Below, piece by piece: positions 34,798-45,964 of a stretch of 64,000 nt of DNA; position 1 is the stretch's first letter; every line of letters starts with the position of its first letter. The notes under the pieces were generated by a model. It ran no database searches. It saw only the letters and a program-made list of their open reading frames with translations, and was not told the DNA's origin. Position numbers and translations under genes: made by a program. The DNA is from JABCZH01 sp963803775 (GTDB lineage: Bacteria > Acidobacteriota > Terriglobia > Terriglobales > Acidobacteriaceae): the NCBI GenBank assembly GCA_963803775.1, contig CAWDNS010000006.1, positions 186,001 through 250,000 of the forward strand. Reading direction: 5' to 3'.

Positions 34798-35990
34798 CGC
34801 TACGCGAGAAAATCATTCAGGAAATCCGCGCGAATGGACTAATACCGTTTTCGCGGTATATGGAGATGTGTCTCTACGATGCGGAATATGGATACTATTC
34901 GCGGAACGTGGAACAGTTTGGTAAGGCCGGGGACTTCTACACATCGAGTGATGTGCACGCGGTATTTGGACGGCTCCTGGCGCGTCAATTTGAAGAGATG
35001 TGGCGGGCGCTGAGAGCGCCGGAGAAGATTGAGATTCTGGAGTTGGGACCAGGCCGTGGATTGTTCGCGCGCGACGTGCTCGATTGGTCAGAGAAGAAGT
35101 TTCCTGAGTTCTTTGGGGCGGTGCATTATTCGTTGTGGGAGCGGTCGGAGGCCTTGCGGGCGAGGCTGCGGACAACTTTAGAGCGACATTTTACTGCGGG
35201 CAAAGTTTCGTTTGCTCAGCGGCTAAAGGCGACGCCGACGGAAAAGCCATGCGGCACGGCTGAAGCTGTGCCCTCCACTGTGGACATCCAGGGTGCGACC
35301 GCGCTTTCCATCATTCCTGTCATCGTCTTTGCCAATGAGTTCTTCGATGCGTTGCCGGTCGAAGTGCTCGGGCCAGAAGGTGAATTGCGGATCGCGGAGA
35401 AAGACGGACGCTTTATCGAAACCTGGGTCACGGCTTCAAGCGAGAACCTTGAATTCGTCGATCGCTACAGCGTTCATCCCGAGGATGGCGAGCGCGTCGA
35501 GACGGCACGCGCCGCCCAGAAGCTTATGTCTCAACTGGCTGCGGGTATCCAACGAGGCTTTCTAATCGCCGTCGATTATGGCTACACCCGCGCCGAGCAG
35601 CTTGCGGGACGCCATCGCGGCACCATCATGGCGTATCGCCAGCATTCCGTTTCTGCCAACCCCTATGAATCCCCCGGTGAACAAGACATCACCGCACACG
35701 TGAACTTCACAGCGCTGGCTGCGGCGGCTGAGCAGCAAGGCATGCGGGTGCAGCCGCTGCTGACGCAATCTCAATTTCTCATGGGGATCGGCGAACTCAA
35801 TCAATTTGCCGATGCGTTCGAAGAGTGCCGTTTGCCCCAGGAGCATGCCAAAGTTGCGCTGCAACTGAAACATCTGGTGACGCCGGCCGGCATGGGTGAA
35901 AGCTTTCATGTGTTGGTTGCGAGCAAGGGCGTCGCGTCCGAAAAAACTGTGGGCTTCAGCGGACTGACTTTTGGGCGACGTAATGCGTAG
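34794..35990 (+). CDS. MidA/NDUFAF7-family SAM-dependent methyltransferase
   Basis: A 398-residue class I methyltransferase of the DUF185/COG1565 family, whose mitochondrial member NDUFAF7 methylates an arginine of complex I. Visible blocks: ISFxxYM-like PFSRYMEMCLYDAEYGYY, GDFYTSSDVHAVFG, the SAM loop ILELGPGRGLFARDVL, and VFANEFFDALPVEVL. It has a GTG start overlapping the upstream gene. Two orphan NuoI proteins elsewhere in the window make a complex I link attractive, but this is inference. Confidence 0.9.
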   Translation: MTLREKIIQEIRANGLIPFSRYMEMCLYDAEYGYYSRNVEQFGKAGDFYTSSDVHAVFGRLLARQFEEMWRALRAPEKIEILELGPGRGLFARDVLDWSEKKFPEFFGAVHYSLWERSEALRARLRTTLERHFTAGKVSFAQRLKATPTEKPCGTAEAVPSTVDIQGATALSIIPVIVFANEFFDALPVEVLGPEGELRIAEKDGRFIETWVTASSENLEFVDRYSVHPEDGERVETARAAQKLMSQLAAGIQRGFLIAVDYGYTRAEQLAGRHRGTIMAYRQHSVSANPYESPGEQDITAHVNFTALAAAAEQQGMRVQPLLTQSQFLMGIGELNQFADAFEECRLPQEHAKVALQLKHLVTPAGMGESFHVLVASKGVASEKTVGFSGLTFGRRNA

Positions 35991-36113
35991 GGAATAAGAA
36001 ATAGTTTTCTCCGCTATAGAAATCTTTCATAGCTAAAGATGATGCCACCGTGGCTGCACTCTCATCTACAGTCGCAAGCGTGAGAGCGATCTTGTAAATC
36101 GAGGAAATCAGCG

Positions 36114-37061
36114 ATGGAAACTGCAGCCCGGCCGGCATCGTGGAAGATCCTGCTGGCCTTCGCCATCATTTACCTGGTTTGGGGATCGACTTTCCTGTCG
36201 ATCCGAGTCGGTGTCCGCGAGGTGCCGCCGTTTCTTTTAGCGGGGCTGCGCTTCGTGCTGGCTGGGTTATTTCTTTATGGATGGATGCGGCTGAAGGGCG
36301 TCGCACATCCCAACCGGCGCGAGTGGGCGGGAATCTGTCTGCAAGGAACGCTTATCTTCCTCATCGATTACGGCTGCGTGTTCTGGGCAGAGCAGCGGGT
36401 GCCCTCGGGGATTACAGCTGTGGTATTGGCCACGATCGCGATATTCATTACCCTGCTGGAAATTACGATACTGCGAACGCAGCGACTGACTGTCCGACTC
36501 GGGCTCGCGTTGTTGGCCGGCTTTTGTGGAGTTGCGGTACTGATGAACCGATCGTTTTCGCTTGGGGAAGCCCCCATCGATCGCGCGGGCGCGCTGGCAT
36601 TGTTGATTGCGGCATTCTGTTGGTCGGTGGCTACGATTCTGACTCGGCGGCTGACGCTGCCCGCGTCCAAGCCGATGAGCGCTGCGGCACAGATGTTGGC
36701 GGGCGGGATCCAATTGCTGGTCTTGGCAGCGATAACCGGGGAGTTTAAGGGTTTCAACGTGTGGGGTGTTTCGTGGACGGCATGGTTTGCATTGCTGTAT
36801 CTCATCGTTGCTGGATCCATCGTTGGGTTTACAGCCTACATTTGGTTGTTGCATTACGAATCGCCGACGAAGGTGGGAACTTATGCGTATGTGAATCCGG
36901 TGGTGGCGGTTTTGGTGGGATATTTTGTTGGAGGCGAGAGCATCGGACTACGTACCGTTTTCGGGAGCGTGCTGGTGCTGGTGAGTGTGGTTACGATTTC
37001 CACCATGCCGAAGATTGTGGCGAGGCCTGCCGTGGAGTTGGCGGAGGCGAGGGCGGAGTGA
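36114..37061 (+). CDS. EamA-family (DMT superfamily) transporter
   Basis: A 315-residue membrane protein of ten predicted helices in two EamA repeats. The first begins FAIIYLVWGSTFLSIRVGVR and the second contains LIVAGSIVGFTAYIWLL and GTYAYVNPVVAVLVGYF. It resembles YedA/RhaT-type drug/metabolite exporters. GAGGAAA precedes the ATG. The substrate cannot be told from sequence. It is not obviously in an operon. Confidence 0.88.
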   Translation: METAARPASWKILLAFAIIYLVWGSTFLSIRVGVREVPPFLLAGLRFVLAGLFLYGWMRLKGVAHPNRREWAGICLQGTLIFLIDYGCVFWAEQRVPSGITAVVLATIAIFITLLEITILRTQRLTVRLGLALLAGFCGVAVLMNRSFSLGEAPIDRAGALALLIAAFCWSVATILTRRLTLPASKPMSAAAQMLAGGIQLLVLAAITGEFKGFNVWGVSWTAWFALLYLIVAGSIVGFTAYIWLLHYESPTKVGTYAYVNPVVAVLVGYFVGGESIGLRTVFGSVLVLVSVVTISTMPKIVARPAVELAEARAE

Positions 37062-37118
37062 GGGTTTTCCTGCCCTGTTTCTCCGGCGACGTAGTCGAAC
37101 AATAGCCAGCAGGTTGTT

Positions 37119-37142
37119 GGTATGCTTTACGTAACGCATACC
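37119..37142. promoter_or_regulatory. 24-bp palindromic operator upstream of higBA
   Basis: GGTATGC (37119-37125) and GCATACC (37136-37142) flank a TTACGTAA core. The whole 24 bp is a palindrome apart from one mismatched pair. It ends 18 bp before the toxin start and 7 bp before TATCCT (37150-37155), where HigA-type repressors normally bind. Confidence 0.7.
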
Positions 37143-37160
37143 ACTGTGCTATCCTGACGC

Positions 37161-37445
37161 ATGGTCGGCAGCTATCGGGACAAGCGGACCCGGAACTTCG
37201 CTCTCGGCAAACGGGTCAAAGCGTTCTCCGGCATCGAACACGCGGCCCGCCTGAAACTCGACCGTTTGGAGGCAGCCGTCACACTCCGGGATCTGGCGGT
37301 GTTGCCGGGCAACCGTTTCGAAACCCTGAAGGGCGACCGCAAGGGGCAATACAGCATCCGAATTAACGACCAGTGGCGGATCTGTTTCGAATGGCAGGCA
37401 AGCGCACCAGGCCCTGCGAACGTAGAGATTGCGGATTATCACTAG
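37161..37445 (+). CDS. higB: HigB-family toxin (RelE superfamily)
   Basis: A 94-residue protein with HigB signatures: FSGIEHAARLKLDRLEAA, LAVLPGNRFETLKGDRKGQY and SIRINDQWRICFEW, ending with a terminal DYH. It cleaves mRNA on the ribosome in characterised members. Toxin-first gene order, with the antitoxin 9 bp downstream, is the hallmark of HigBA. TATCCT ends 5 nt before the ATG and no Shine-Dalgarno is visible, so the transcript may be leaderless. Confidence 0.9.
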   Translation: MVGSYRDKRTRNFALGKRVKAFSGIEHAARLKLDRLEAAVTLRDLAVLPGNRFETLKGDRKGQYSIRINDQWRICFEWQASAPGPANVEIADYH

Positions 37446-37454
37446 GAGAATGCG

Positions 37455-37757
37455 ATGGCACGGACGGCAATTCACCCCGGGGAACATCTGGCAGAAGAGC
37501 TTGGCGCGCTGGGAATGAGCGCCGCTGAACTGGCTCGGCAATTGGGCGTTCCCACGAACCGGATTACTGAAATACTGAATGGGAGGCGGGCGATTACGGG
37601 CGACACGGCGTTGCGTCTCGCCCATTTCTTCGGCACCAGCGCTGAGTTTTGGCTGAACCTTCAGAGTCTTTATGAAATCCGGCTCGCCGAGCAGAGATCG
37701 GGCAAGTCCATCCGAGCCCTGCCTACACTGAGGCGTTTTGAGCAGGCCCACGCTTAG
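37455..37757 (+). CDS. higA: HigA-family antitoxin (XRE helix-turn-helix)
   Basis: A 100-residue protein: PGEHLAEELGALGMSAAELA leads into the XRE HTH (LARQLGVPTNRITEILNGRR), then TGDTALRLAHFFGTSAEFWL, the standard HigA motif. It neutralises HigB and probably binds the palindrome at 37119-37142 to autoregulate the operon. Confidence 0.92.
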   Translation: MARTAIHPGEHLAEELGALGMSAAELARQLGVPTNRITEILNGRRAITGDTALRLAHFFGTSAEFWLNLQSLYEIRLAEQRSGKSIRALPTLRRFEQAHA

Positions 37758-37813
37758 GGACCTGGAGCATATTCTTTGTTCAACTAGACCCCGATCTTAC
37801 ATACGCAATCCAC

Positions 37814-39202
<1,389 letters not shown>

Positions 39203-39378
39203 GATTTGTCCTGAATAATCGGTACGTTGAAATGTATAAGGTAACCCAAAAGTATAGCGCGCGTTGACCCTTGGCCGGGCACGAACCTCCTGTCAGCGAC
39301 GTGCTAGAATCGTTAACTCCAAAAAGAGGGGGCGATTTCTGCTGGTAGTGGAGTCTTCCCGCCCTTCAGGATTACACC

Positions 39379-40444
39379 TTGCCGACCAGACAAATCTCGG
39401 ACGCGGTTCAGATTCCCGACACTCTGCCACGGGCGCAGTTCAGCACGCACTCGGGTTCGCGGGTGGATGTACTGGTGATCGGAGCCGGGCCCACCGGCCT
39501 GGCTTGTGGGATTGAGGCGCAGCGAGCTGGTTTCAAAGCGGTGGTGATCGATAAGGGCTGCCTGGTCAATTCGATATTCAATTATCCCGCGAACATGACA
39601 TTTTTTACGACGCCGGAATTACTGGAGATTGGCGATATGCCCTTCACCACCGCTCATCAGAAACCCACGCGGGAAGAGGCGCTGGAGTATTACCGCAAAG
39701 TTGCCGAGCATTATCGGTTGCCGGTGGCGCAGTATCAGTGGGTGAAGACGGTGAATGGGGGTGATGGCGACTTTCACGTCAGCACCAGCGACCGGCTGGG
39801 CAGAATCTTTGATTATCAAACTCGTAAGCTTATTGTCGCCACGGGATATTACGACATGGCGAACCAACTCAACATTCCTGGCGAGGAGTTGCCCAAGGTG
39901 TTTCATTATTACGGCGAGCCGCATCCATTTTTTGATTTAGATGTGCTGGTGATTGGGGGGAAGAATTCGGCGGCGATTTCGGCGCTTGATCTGTGGCGGC
40001 ATGGGGCGCGGGTGACGCTGGTCCATCGCGGTGCGCAATTGCATTCGCACGTGAAGTACTGGATCCTGCCAGACATCGAAAATCGCATTAAGGCGGGCGA
40101 GATCAAGGCCTATTTCAGCTCGACGGTTGACGAGATTGCCGCCGATTGCGTTGTGCTACGACACTCCTGAGGGTCTCGTACGAGTGCAGAATGACTTTGT
40201 GTTTGCCTTGACTGGCTACCATCCTGATTACGATTTTCTGCGGTCCATGGGGATTGAGCTTTCGGGGGAGCAGTGCCGTCCGGTGTGCGATCCGGAGACC
40301 CTGGAGAGCAATGTGCCGGGAATTTATGTGGCGGGAGTCATCGTGGCGGGATCGCGGACGAACGAGATATTCATTGAGAACGGGCGCTTTCACGGGCAGC
40401 AGATTGCGCGGGATTTGAAGCAGAAGCTGGGCGGGAGCGGTTAG
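39379..40444 (+). pseudogene. YpdA-family FAD/NAD(P)-dependent reductase, one frame shift
   Basis: The first frame (to 40170) has the FAD loop VLVIGAGPTGLACGIEAQ, the NYPANMTFFTTPE block and a second dinucleotide loop VLVIGGKNSAAISALDLWR. The second frame (from about 40162) continues TPEGLVRVQNDFVFALTGYHPD to IYVAGVIVAGSRTNEIFIENG. One extra base (or two missing) near 40158-40162 separates them. This matches putative bacillithiol-disulfide reductases (TIGR04018). Start is TTG 39379, uncertain. If the shift is a sequencing error the gene is intact. Confidence 0.8.
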
Positions 40445-40490
40445 CTCGTATAAATTCGCTTTCTCAGACTACGGGTGGGGACGCCCGCGC

Positions 40491-40820
40491 CTACATTTTG
40501 ACTTTGTCCTCTCCTAGCTGCTGATTGATCAGGCGCGCGATTAACGGTTTCAGGTTTTCGTCAGTTTTTCCCAGTACGAAATCTTGCCTAGTTTCTGACC
40601 AGTCGAGTTTGAAACTGGTAGCCAGGGCGGAAATCCATATCTGGCGCACCGGTGCGTTGGGTGAGATAACGAAGCGAGTGCCGTCTTCGAAGGAGACTTG
40701 CAATGCTCCTGCCTGGTCTTCAACCTCGAAGTCGGCGGATTCTTCGGCGGTGATCAGGCTCTGCTTGAGGGAACTCAGTGCCGCGTCGGCGTGATTGCGA
40801 AAAGCGATTTCATCGAGCAT
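40491..40820 (-). CDS. cyaY: Frataxin-like iron donor protein
   Basis: A 109-residue protein with the frataxin fold: N-terminal helix (MLDEIAFRNHADAALSSL), acidic patch (ITAEESADFEVEDQ), strands ALQVSFEDGTRFVIS and the conserved NAPVRQIWISA segment (bacterial PxxQIW motif). Frataxins bind iron and tune Fe-S cluster assembly. It fits a window rich in Fe-S proteins. No Shine-Dalgarno; TATAAT lies 6 nt upstream of the ATG. Confidence 0.85.
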   Translation of the reverse strand: MLDEIAFRNHADAALSSLKQSLITAEESADFEVEDQAGALQVSFEDGTRFVISPNAPVRQIWISALATSFKLDWSETRQDFVLGKTDENLKPLIARLINQQLGEDKVKM

Positions 40821-40826
40821 GGGGAG

Positions 40827-40832
40827 ATTATA
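40827..40832 (-). promoter_or_regulatory. TATAAT -10 box of cyaY, leaderless geometry
   Basis: On the minus strand TATAAT is followed by six bases (CTCCCC) and then the cyaY ATG. This spacing would put the transcription start at or next to the A of ATG. The upstream region lies in an AGCTCTCAGCGG inverted repeat. Confidence 0.5.
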
Positions 40833-40843
40833 AACAAGCGATC

Positions 40844-40896
40844 AGCTCTCAGCGGTCAGCTTTCAAAGGGCCGCTGAGAGCTGAAGGCTGAGAGCT
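40844..40896. repeat. AGCTCTCAGCGG inverted repeat
   Basis: Arms AGCTCTCAGCGG (40844-40855) and CCGCTGAGAGCT (40871-40882) are perfect 12-bp complements, followed by a further GGCTGAGAGCT. It resembles the 46957-47045 and 47429-47466 elements, which also consist of CAGC/TCAGC units. Confidence 0.75.
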
Positions 40897-42834
40897 ATTT
40901 CGGCAGATATTCCTTCACGAACATCACCGTGGCGTAGAACTGGTAGTCCTGGTTCTTTTTCTTGGCGAAGCCGTGGCCTTCATCCTTGGCCATCAGCCAC
41001 CAGACGGGAGTGCCGTTCTGCCGGACGATTTCACCATCTGCTGGGATTCGCTCACCGGCACGCGGGGATCATTCTTGCCCTGCGATCACGAACAGCGGCT
41101 TGGTGATGTTCTTCGCATTGTTTGCCGGCGCGATCGTTCGAGAAAATCGCGCATCTTGGGATCGCGTTCGTCGCCGTACTCTACCCGCCGCAGGTCCTGG
41201 CGATATCCGGAAGTGTGTTCCAGAAATGTCACCAGGTTCGACGGGCCGACGACGTCGACCGAGCAGCAGATGCGGTCGTTGTAGTTGGTGGCGACGGCAA
41301 GTGTCATGAATCCGCCGTAGCTGCCGCCGGTGATCATGCACGCGGCTGGAGTCGAGGTCGGGCTGCGTCTGGATCCAATCGAGCAGGGAGTTGATGTCCT
41401 TGATAGGAACCTTCGCGGCAGAAAACCGTTGTCGAGCGCCAGAAAGGTTTTTCCGTAGCCAGTTGACCCGCGGACGTTGGGAGAGATCATGGCGACGCCG
41501 AGTTCGTTCAAGTAATAATTCCAGCGGCCGGGAAAACCGGGCCGGAATTGGCCTTCGGGGCCGCCGTGGATGTTGATGATCACCGGCCGCTTGCCGGTGT
41601 ACTGGGCCGATGGGCGGTAGAGGAATCCGCTAATGGATCGTCCGTCCCATGATTTCCAGTGGACGAGATCGGGTTCGGAGAAGGTGGCGGTGTTCAAGCC
41701 GCCAGTTTCGCTTAAGGTCCAGCGGTCGACTTTGCCGCTCTGCACATCGAGCGAGTAAACATCGGAACTGGTGTGGGCCGAGGAAATGCTGAAACCCAAA
41801 TCGCGGTTGTTCTTGTGCCAGGATATGCCGGAGACCAGCCCCTTGGGCAGACTGGGCACAGGTTTTTCTTTGCGGGTTTTTGTGTCGAGAAGGTGGAGGA
41901 TCCCGAGGCCATCTTCATTGGTTACGAAGGCGATGGTGCGGCCGTCATTGGAGAGATCGAATTCATCGACATCCCAATGAATGTTGCTGGTGAGATAAGT
42001 GTGTTGTTTGGTCGACAGATCGATGTAGGTTAGCCGCAGAAATTCAGAGTCCTTGTCGGTGGTGACGTAGATGCCTTTGCCATCTTTGCTGAAACGGCCG
42101 CCGTTGTAGGCAATCTTTACGTCGCCGCCTTTTGGCGTGAGCAGAGTCTTTTCGCCGCTGGTAGCGTCGACTAGCCAGACATAGCTCTCGTTAGCTGAGA
42201 TCCCCTCATTTGCCAGAATCTTTTGTCCGTCGGGAGACCAATCGAGCGGTGACCAGCCTCCACCCTGCAATTGCGCCAGCAGATGATCGCTTTTTGGGTC
42301 GGCCGGATTGATGACGTAGAGATCAACATCATTGCCAGTCCGGCGGGTGGATGCGTAGGTGAGTTTATCACCCGCGTACGACCAGATGGGATCGGTGTTG
42401 CGCGACTTGCCGTCGGTCAGCAGAGTTACATCGCCGCTGGCTACTTCGTAGCGGTACAACTGGAAGAACTCGCCGCCGCCGACGTCTTTCGAGAAAATGA
42501 AGGAATCGTCCCTGGTTGGAGGGAACTGCGCGCTTGCAACCCGGTCTGCATAGAAAGTAATTTGCGTGCGAGCGCCACCGGGCATCTTCACAAGATGGAT
42601 CTGGTTGGTATCGGCGAAACGCGTGGAAATGAGCATCTCCCGCTTGACCGGGTCCCAACTGTCAAGAGAAGCGCCGCGGAAATTGGAGTAGCGATCAACC
42701 GTCTCAGCGAGAGATGCGGGAATCTTGGGGATGCCTTCCGCCACCAGGTTTTCGTTGGGAGCGATCTCATCGCTCTGGGAAAAGGCGAAAGCAGTCAGAA
42801 TTAAGATGGCGGCCAAATGCAAAAAAACTTTCAT
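40895..42834 (-). pseudogene. S9-family (prolyl oligopeptidase-like) peptidase with multiple frame shifts
   Basis: The ATG at 42834 has AGGAG 8 nt upstream and a signal peptide. A WD40-like propeller is read intact, then the hydrolase domain with VIINIHGGPEGQF and the nucleophile elbow GGSYGGFM. In the last 550 bp the frame shifts near 41425, 41338 (extra C before ATGATCACC), 41137, 41068 (extra G in GGGCAAGAATG) and 41022. Corrected reading gives DPRVPVSESQQMVK, WWLMAKDEGHGFAKKKN (catalytic His) and a stop at 40895. Without correction the catalytic domain is destroyed. Confidence 0.82.
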
Positions 42835-43018
42835 GGGCAAGCTCCTATACATAACAGACGGGACACTAAAGTTGATGTTAGCAATTATGCGGCGATGGCA
42901 AGGTTAGGCTGAGCGATGCAGAGAAGTCAACTTGCAGGGTGCGAGAGTGGCTTTGCCCGTATGCTGCGCGGAAGGTAGAGTGTTTGTTCGGCATGTTTCT
43001 TAGCAGTCTTTCTTAAAT

Positions 43019-44344
43019 ATGGAGCCGCAACCGGAGCGTCAGATCACGTCTATTTCGTTGTCGGCGTATTTGCGCCTGGTTCGCCACAACCGCAATTTCC
43101 GGCGCTTGTGGTCGGCCCAGATCGTCAGCGAACTCGGCGATTGGTTCTACACTCTCGCTATTTACAGCTTGTTGTTGCAGTTGACGGGAAAAGCGAGTTC
43201 GGTGGCACTGGCCCTGGTGCTGCAAGTGCTGCCGCAAACTTTCATCGGGCCGGTAGCCGGCGTGGTCAACGACCGCATTCGGCGTAAACGCGTCATGATT
43301 GCCGCTGATCTGGCCCGCATGGTCATTGTCTTTCTGATGATCGTTGTGCGCACGCGGTCGATGGTCTGGTTTGTCTATCCACTGTTGTTTGTTGAAACGC
43401 TGATGGCAGCGTTTTTCGAGCCGGCGCGCAGTTCGGTGATCCCCAACATCACCGAGCGGGAAGATGTGATTCTGGCGAACACACTTTCTTCTGCTACATG
43501 GTCGGTGAATTTGCTGGTGGGTGCGTCGATCGGCGGAGTGGTGGCGGCGTTGCTGGGTAGGGATGCTGTCTTCATCTTGAATGCGCTTTCGTTTCTCGCT
43601 TCTGCTTTGCTGATTCGCGGCATGAGATTCGAGGAACCGCATGCCGTGTCAGCTGCGCCGCTGCGGGTTCGTGACTTGTGGGACCACTCTCCGATTCTTG
43701 AAGGCGTACGCTACGTGCGCGGCAACCGGCGTCTGTTGGCCACGGTGTTCGGCAAAGCCGGCGAGTTGATGATTGGTCCCAGTTGGGTGCTCTTTACCGT
43801 GATGGGCCAGCGTTATTTCCCGGTGCATTGGCGCGGCATCGATCCACAGCGTGGAGGCATGCTTGGGATGAGTTTGCTACTGGGAGCGCGTGGTTTGGGC
43901 GCGCTGGTCGGGCCGCTAGTCTCGGCGCGTTGGGCTGGGCATTCGCAGGAGCGCTTACGACTGGGAGTCTTGTTCGGTTACCTGGTGGTGGGTATCGGGT
44001 ACGCTGCGCTGGGGGTTTCGAGCACGGTTTGGGTGGCGTGCTTTTGGGTGGTGCTGGCGCACTGCGGAGGTTCCACAATCTGGGTTTTCTCTACCACGCT
44101 TCTACAACTCAACACGGAAGACCGGTTTCGTGGGCGGGTGTTTGCGGCGGATTTGGGTATGAGCATGCTGACTATCGCCATTGGCGCGTATCTGTGCGGA
44201 TTGTTTCTGGACTGGGGATATTCGGCGAAACATGTTGCGGTTGTGACCGGCGTGGTGATGATTGTCCCCGCAATGCTTTGGGCTTGGGCACAAAGGCCGT
44301 GGGGCAATCCAAGTGTGGAGGCAAATCATTGGACTTGTGGATAG
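43019..44344 (+). CDS. MFS transporter (MFS_3/enterobactin-exporter type)
   Basis: A 441-residue protein of about 12 transmembrane helices. The N-terminus SAYLRLVRHNRNFRRLWSAQ and the following VSELGDWFYTLAIYSLLLQL are typical of the MFS_3 group, with a conserved GPVAGVVNDRIRRKRVMI loop between helices 2 and 3. The group includes siderophore and drug exporters; the substrate is unknown. Divergent from the S9 peptidase with a 184-bp shared upstream region. Confidence 0.88.
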   Translation: MEPQPERQITSISLSAYLRLVRHNRNFRRLWSAQIVSELGDWFYTLAIYSLLLQLTGKASSVALALVLQVLPQTFIGPVAGVVNDRIRRKRVMIAADLARMVIVFLMIVVRTRSMVWFVYPLLFVETLMAAFFEPARSSVIPNITEREDVILANTLSSATWSVNLLVGASIGGVVAALLGRDAVFILNALSFLASALLIRGMRFEEPHAVSAAPLRVRDLWDHSPILEGVRYVRGNRRLLATVFGKAGELMIGPSWVLFTVMGQRYFPVHWRGIDPQRGGMLGMSLLLGARGLGALVGPLVSARWAGHSQERLRLGVLFGYLVVGIGYAALGVSSTVWVACFWVVLAHCGGSTIWVFSTTLLQLNTEDRFRGRVFAADLGMSMLTIAIGAYLCGLFLDWGYSAKHVAVVTGVVMIVPAMLWAWAQRPWGNPSVEANHWTCG

Positions 44345-44375
44345 GTTAGGGGGACCGTGGAGACTAATTACCCTC

Positions 44376-44404
44376 TTGACCCTTCATAGGCAGCGGAATA
44401 GACT
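44376..44404 (+). promoter_or_regulatory. Candidate sigma-70-like promoter
   Basis: TTGACC (44376-44381) and TAGACT (44399-44404) are separated by 17 bp and lie 26 bp upstream of the ATG of the TIGR03803 gene, which has its own GGAGGTG Shine-Dalgarno. Assigned by eye only. Confidence 0.4.
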
Positions 44405-44430
44405 GACGGAAAAATTAATTGGAGGTGCAC

Positions 44431-45957
44431 ATGAAAACCTTCCACACTCTGGTAGTCCTGTTATTGGCTGCTGGCGTCCATGCCCAAACTTTCACCCGCC
44501 TTCAAAGTTTCAATGGAACCAATGGAGCGAATCCGCGCTATGTTGCCCTGGTACAAGGTCGAGATGGCGGCTTGTACGGTACGACATCCGCAGGCGGGGG
44601 GAACAATGCTGGAGCAGTTATCAGAATCAAAGCGGGGGCGGGCCTCCGGACACTTTATAGTTTCTGTGCTCAAAGCGATTGTGCTGATGGAGCGTATCCA
44701 TTCGCGGGACTGGTTCTCGGCAACGACGGCGACTTCTACGGCACCACTTTCCAAGGCGGCGCCAACAACGGCGGGACTGTATTTAAGGTGAGCGCACACG
44801 GGGAATTGACAACGCTTTACAGCTTCTGTGCGGAACTCAACTGCGCCGATGGCGAATATCCTCAAGCCAGGCTGGTGCAAGGCATCGACGGAAATTTCTA
44901 TGGGACAACCTACTGGGCTGGCGCCAATGCCAACAATTCGCTTTATGACGATGGAGGCGGCACAGTTTTCAAGATTACTCCGACCGGAACGCTTACAACC
45001 CTGCATAGTTTTTGCAGTCAGCTTAACTGCACAGACGGAAATTCTTCTCTCGGCGGACTGATTCAGGGAAACGATGGGAATTTTTACGGAACGACGAGTG
45101 CCGGAGGCCCGCCCTCTATCTGGTGTGCGGGAGCTTGTGGCACAGTTTTCAAGATCACTGGTGAAGGCAGCCTCACAACCCTATACGACTTTTGCTCAAT
45201 CGGCATTTGTTTGGATGGCGATACACCCTACGGTGGCCTTGTTCAGACCAGTGACGGTAATTTGTACGGTACTACTTTGAGTGGCGGGGCCTACGGAGTT
45301 TACGGAACCGCGTTTCTGCTTGCGCCATCCGGTGGACTTACGACGCTGCATAGTTTCTGTAACGCGTCTGGCTGCCCGGATGGTGATTCTCCCTATGCGG
45401 GGCTCATTCAGTCGACGGACGGCAATTTATATGGTGTGAGCGGAGTGTATTCGCAACAGGGTTGCGACGGGGAAACGGGTGGCAATTGCGGTACGATTTT
45501 CTCGATTGGTTCTGGGGGTTCCTTCACTACGATGTTCAGCTTTTGCGGTCCAGACGACAAGCAGCGACCAGAGGGCTTCCAGTGTCCGGACGGGGCTGGT
45601 CCATTGGGTGGCATTATGCAAGCGACCGATGGAAACTTCTACGGAATCACGGTGTACGGTGGTGCGTATGGCGGAGAGTTTGGGGACGGTATAGCGTTCC
45701 GCTACTCGACTGGCCTTGGGCCGTTTGTGAGCCTGGTGCAGGCTGCGGGCGAGGTTGGTCAGAGCGGCGGCATTCTCGGCCAGGGATTTACTGGCACTAC
45801 CCAGGTGGAACTGAACGGAGTATCAGCCGATTTCACAGTGGTATCCGATACCTACATTCGGGCGACCGTCCCAGCGGGTGCAACCAGTGGGTATGTCACG
45901 GTGACCACGCCAGCGGGCGTATTGACCAGCAACGTGCCGTTCCGGATAATTCCGTGA
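44431..45957 (+). CDS. Secreted TIGR03803-repeat protein with C-terminal IPT/TIG domain
   Basis: A 508-residue protein: signal peptide (TFHTLVVLLLAAGVHAQ), then about nine repeats of roughly 40-50 residues of the form 'GGL-QG-DGNFYGTT--GG---GTVFKIT--G-LTTLYSFC', and a final IPT/TIG Ig-like fold (about 430-508). The repeats are the Gloeo_Verruco type (TIGR03803), likely a secreted propeller. The conserved Cys pairs (YSFC...-C-DG) may form disulfides. GGAGGTG precedes the ATG. Function unknown; a paralogue lies at 62 kb and a fragment at 12 kb. Confidence 0.9.
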   Translation: MKTFHTLVVLLLAAGVHAQTFTRLQSFNGTNGANPRYVALVQGRDGGLYGTTSAGGGNNAGAVIRIKAGAGLRTLYSFCAQSDCADGAYPFAGLVLGNDGDFYGTTFQGGANNGGTVFKVSAHGELTTLYSFCAELNCADGEYPQARLVQGIDGNFYGTTYWAGANANNSLYDDGGGTVFKITPTGTLTTLHSFCSQLNCTDGNSSLGGLIQGNDGNFYGTTSAGGPPSIWCAGACGTVFKITGEGSLTTLYDFCSIGICLDGDTPYGGLVQTSDGNLYGTTLSGGAYGVYGTAFLLAPSGGLTTLHSFCNASGCPDGDSPYAGLIQSTDGNLYGVSGVYSQQGCDGETGGNCGTIFSIGSGGSFTTMFSFCGPDDKQRPEGFQCPDGAGPLGGIMQATDGNFYGITVYGGAYGGEFGDGIAFRYSTGLGPFVSLVQAAGEVGQSGGILGQGFTGTTQVELNGVSADFTVVSDTYIRATVPAGATSGYVTVTTPAGVLTSNVPFRIIP

Positions 45958-45964
45958 TAGCGGA

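Noticed and set aside
37149..37751. 200-codon minus-strand ORF opposite higBA
   Set aside because: It spans both recognised toxin and antitoxin genes and has no family features.
43013..43642. 209-codon minus-strand ORF opposite the MFS transporter
   Set aside because: His/Arg/Gln-rich shadow of hydrophobic codons; no support.
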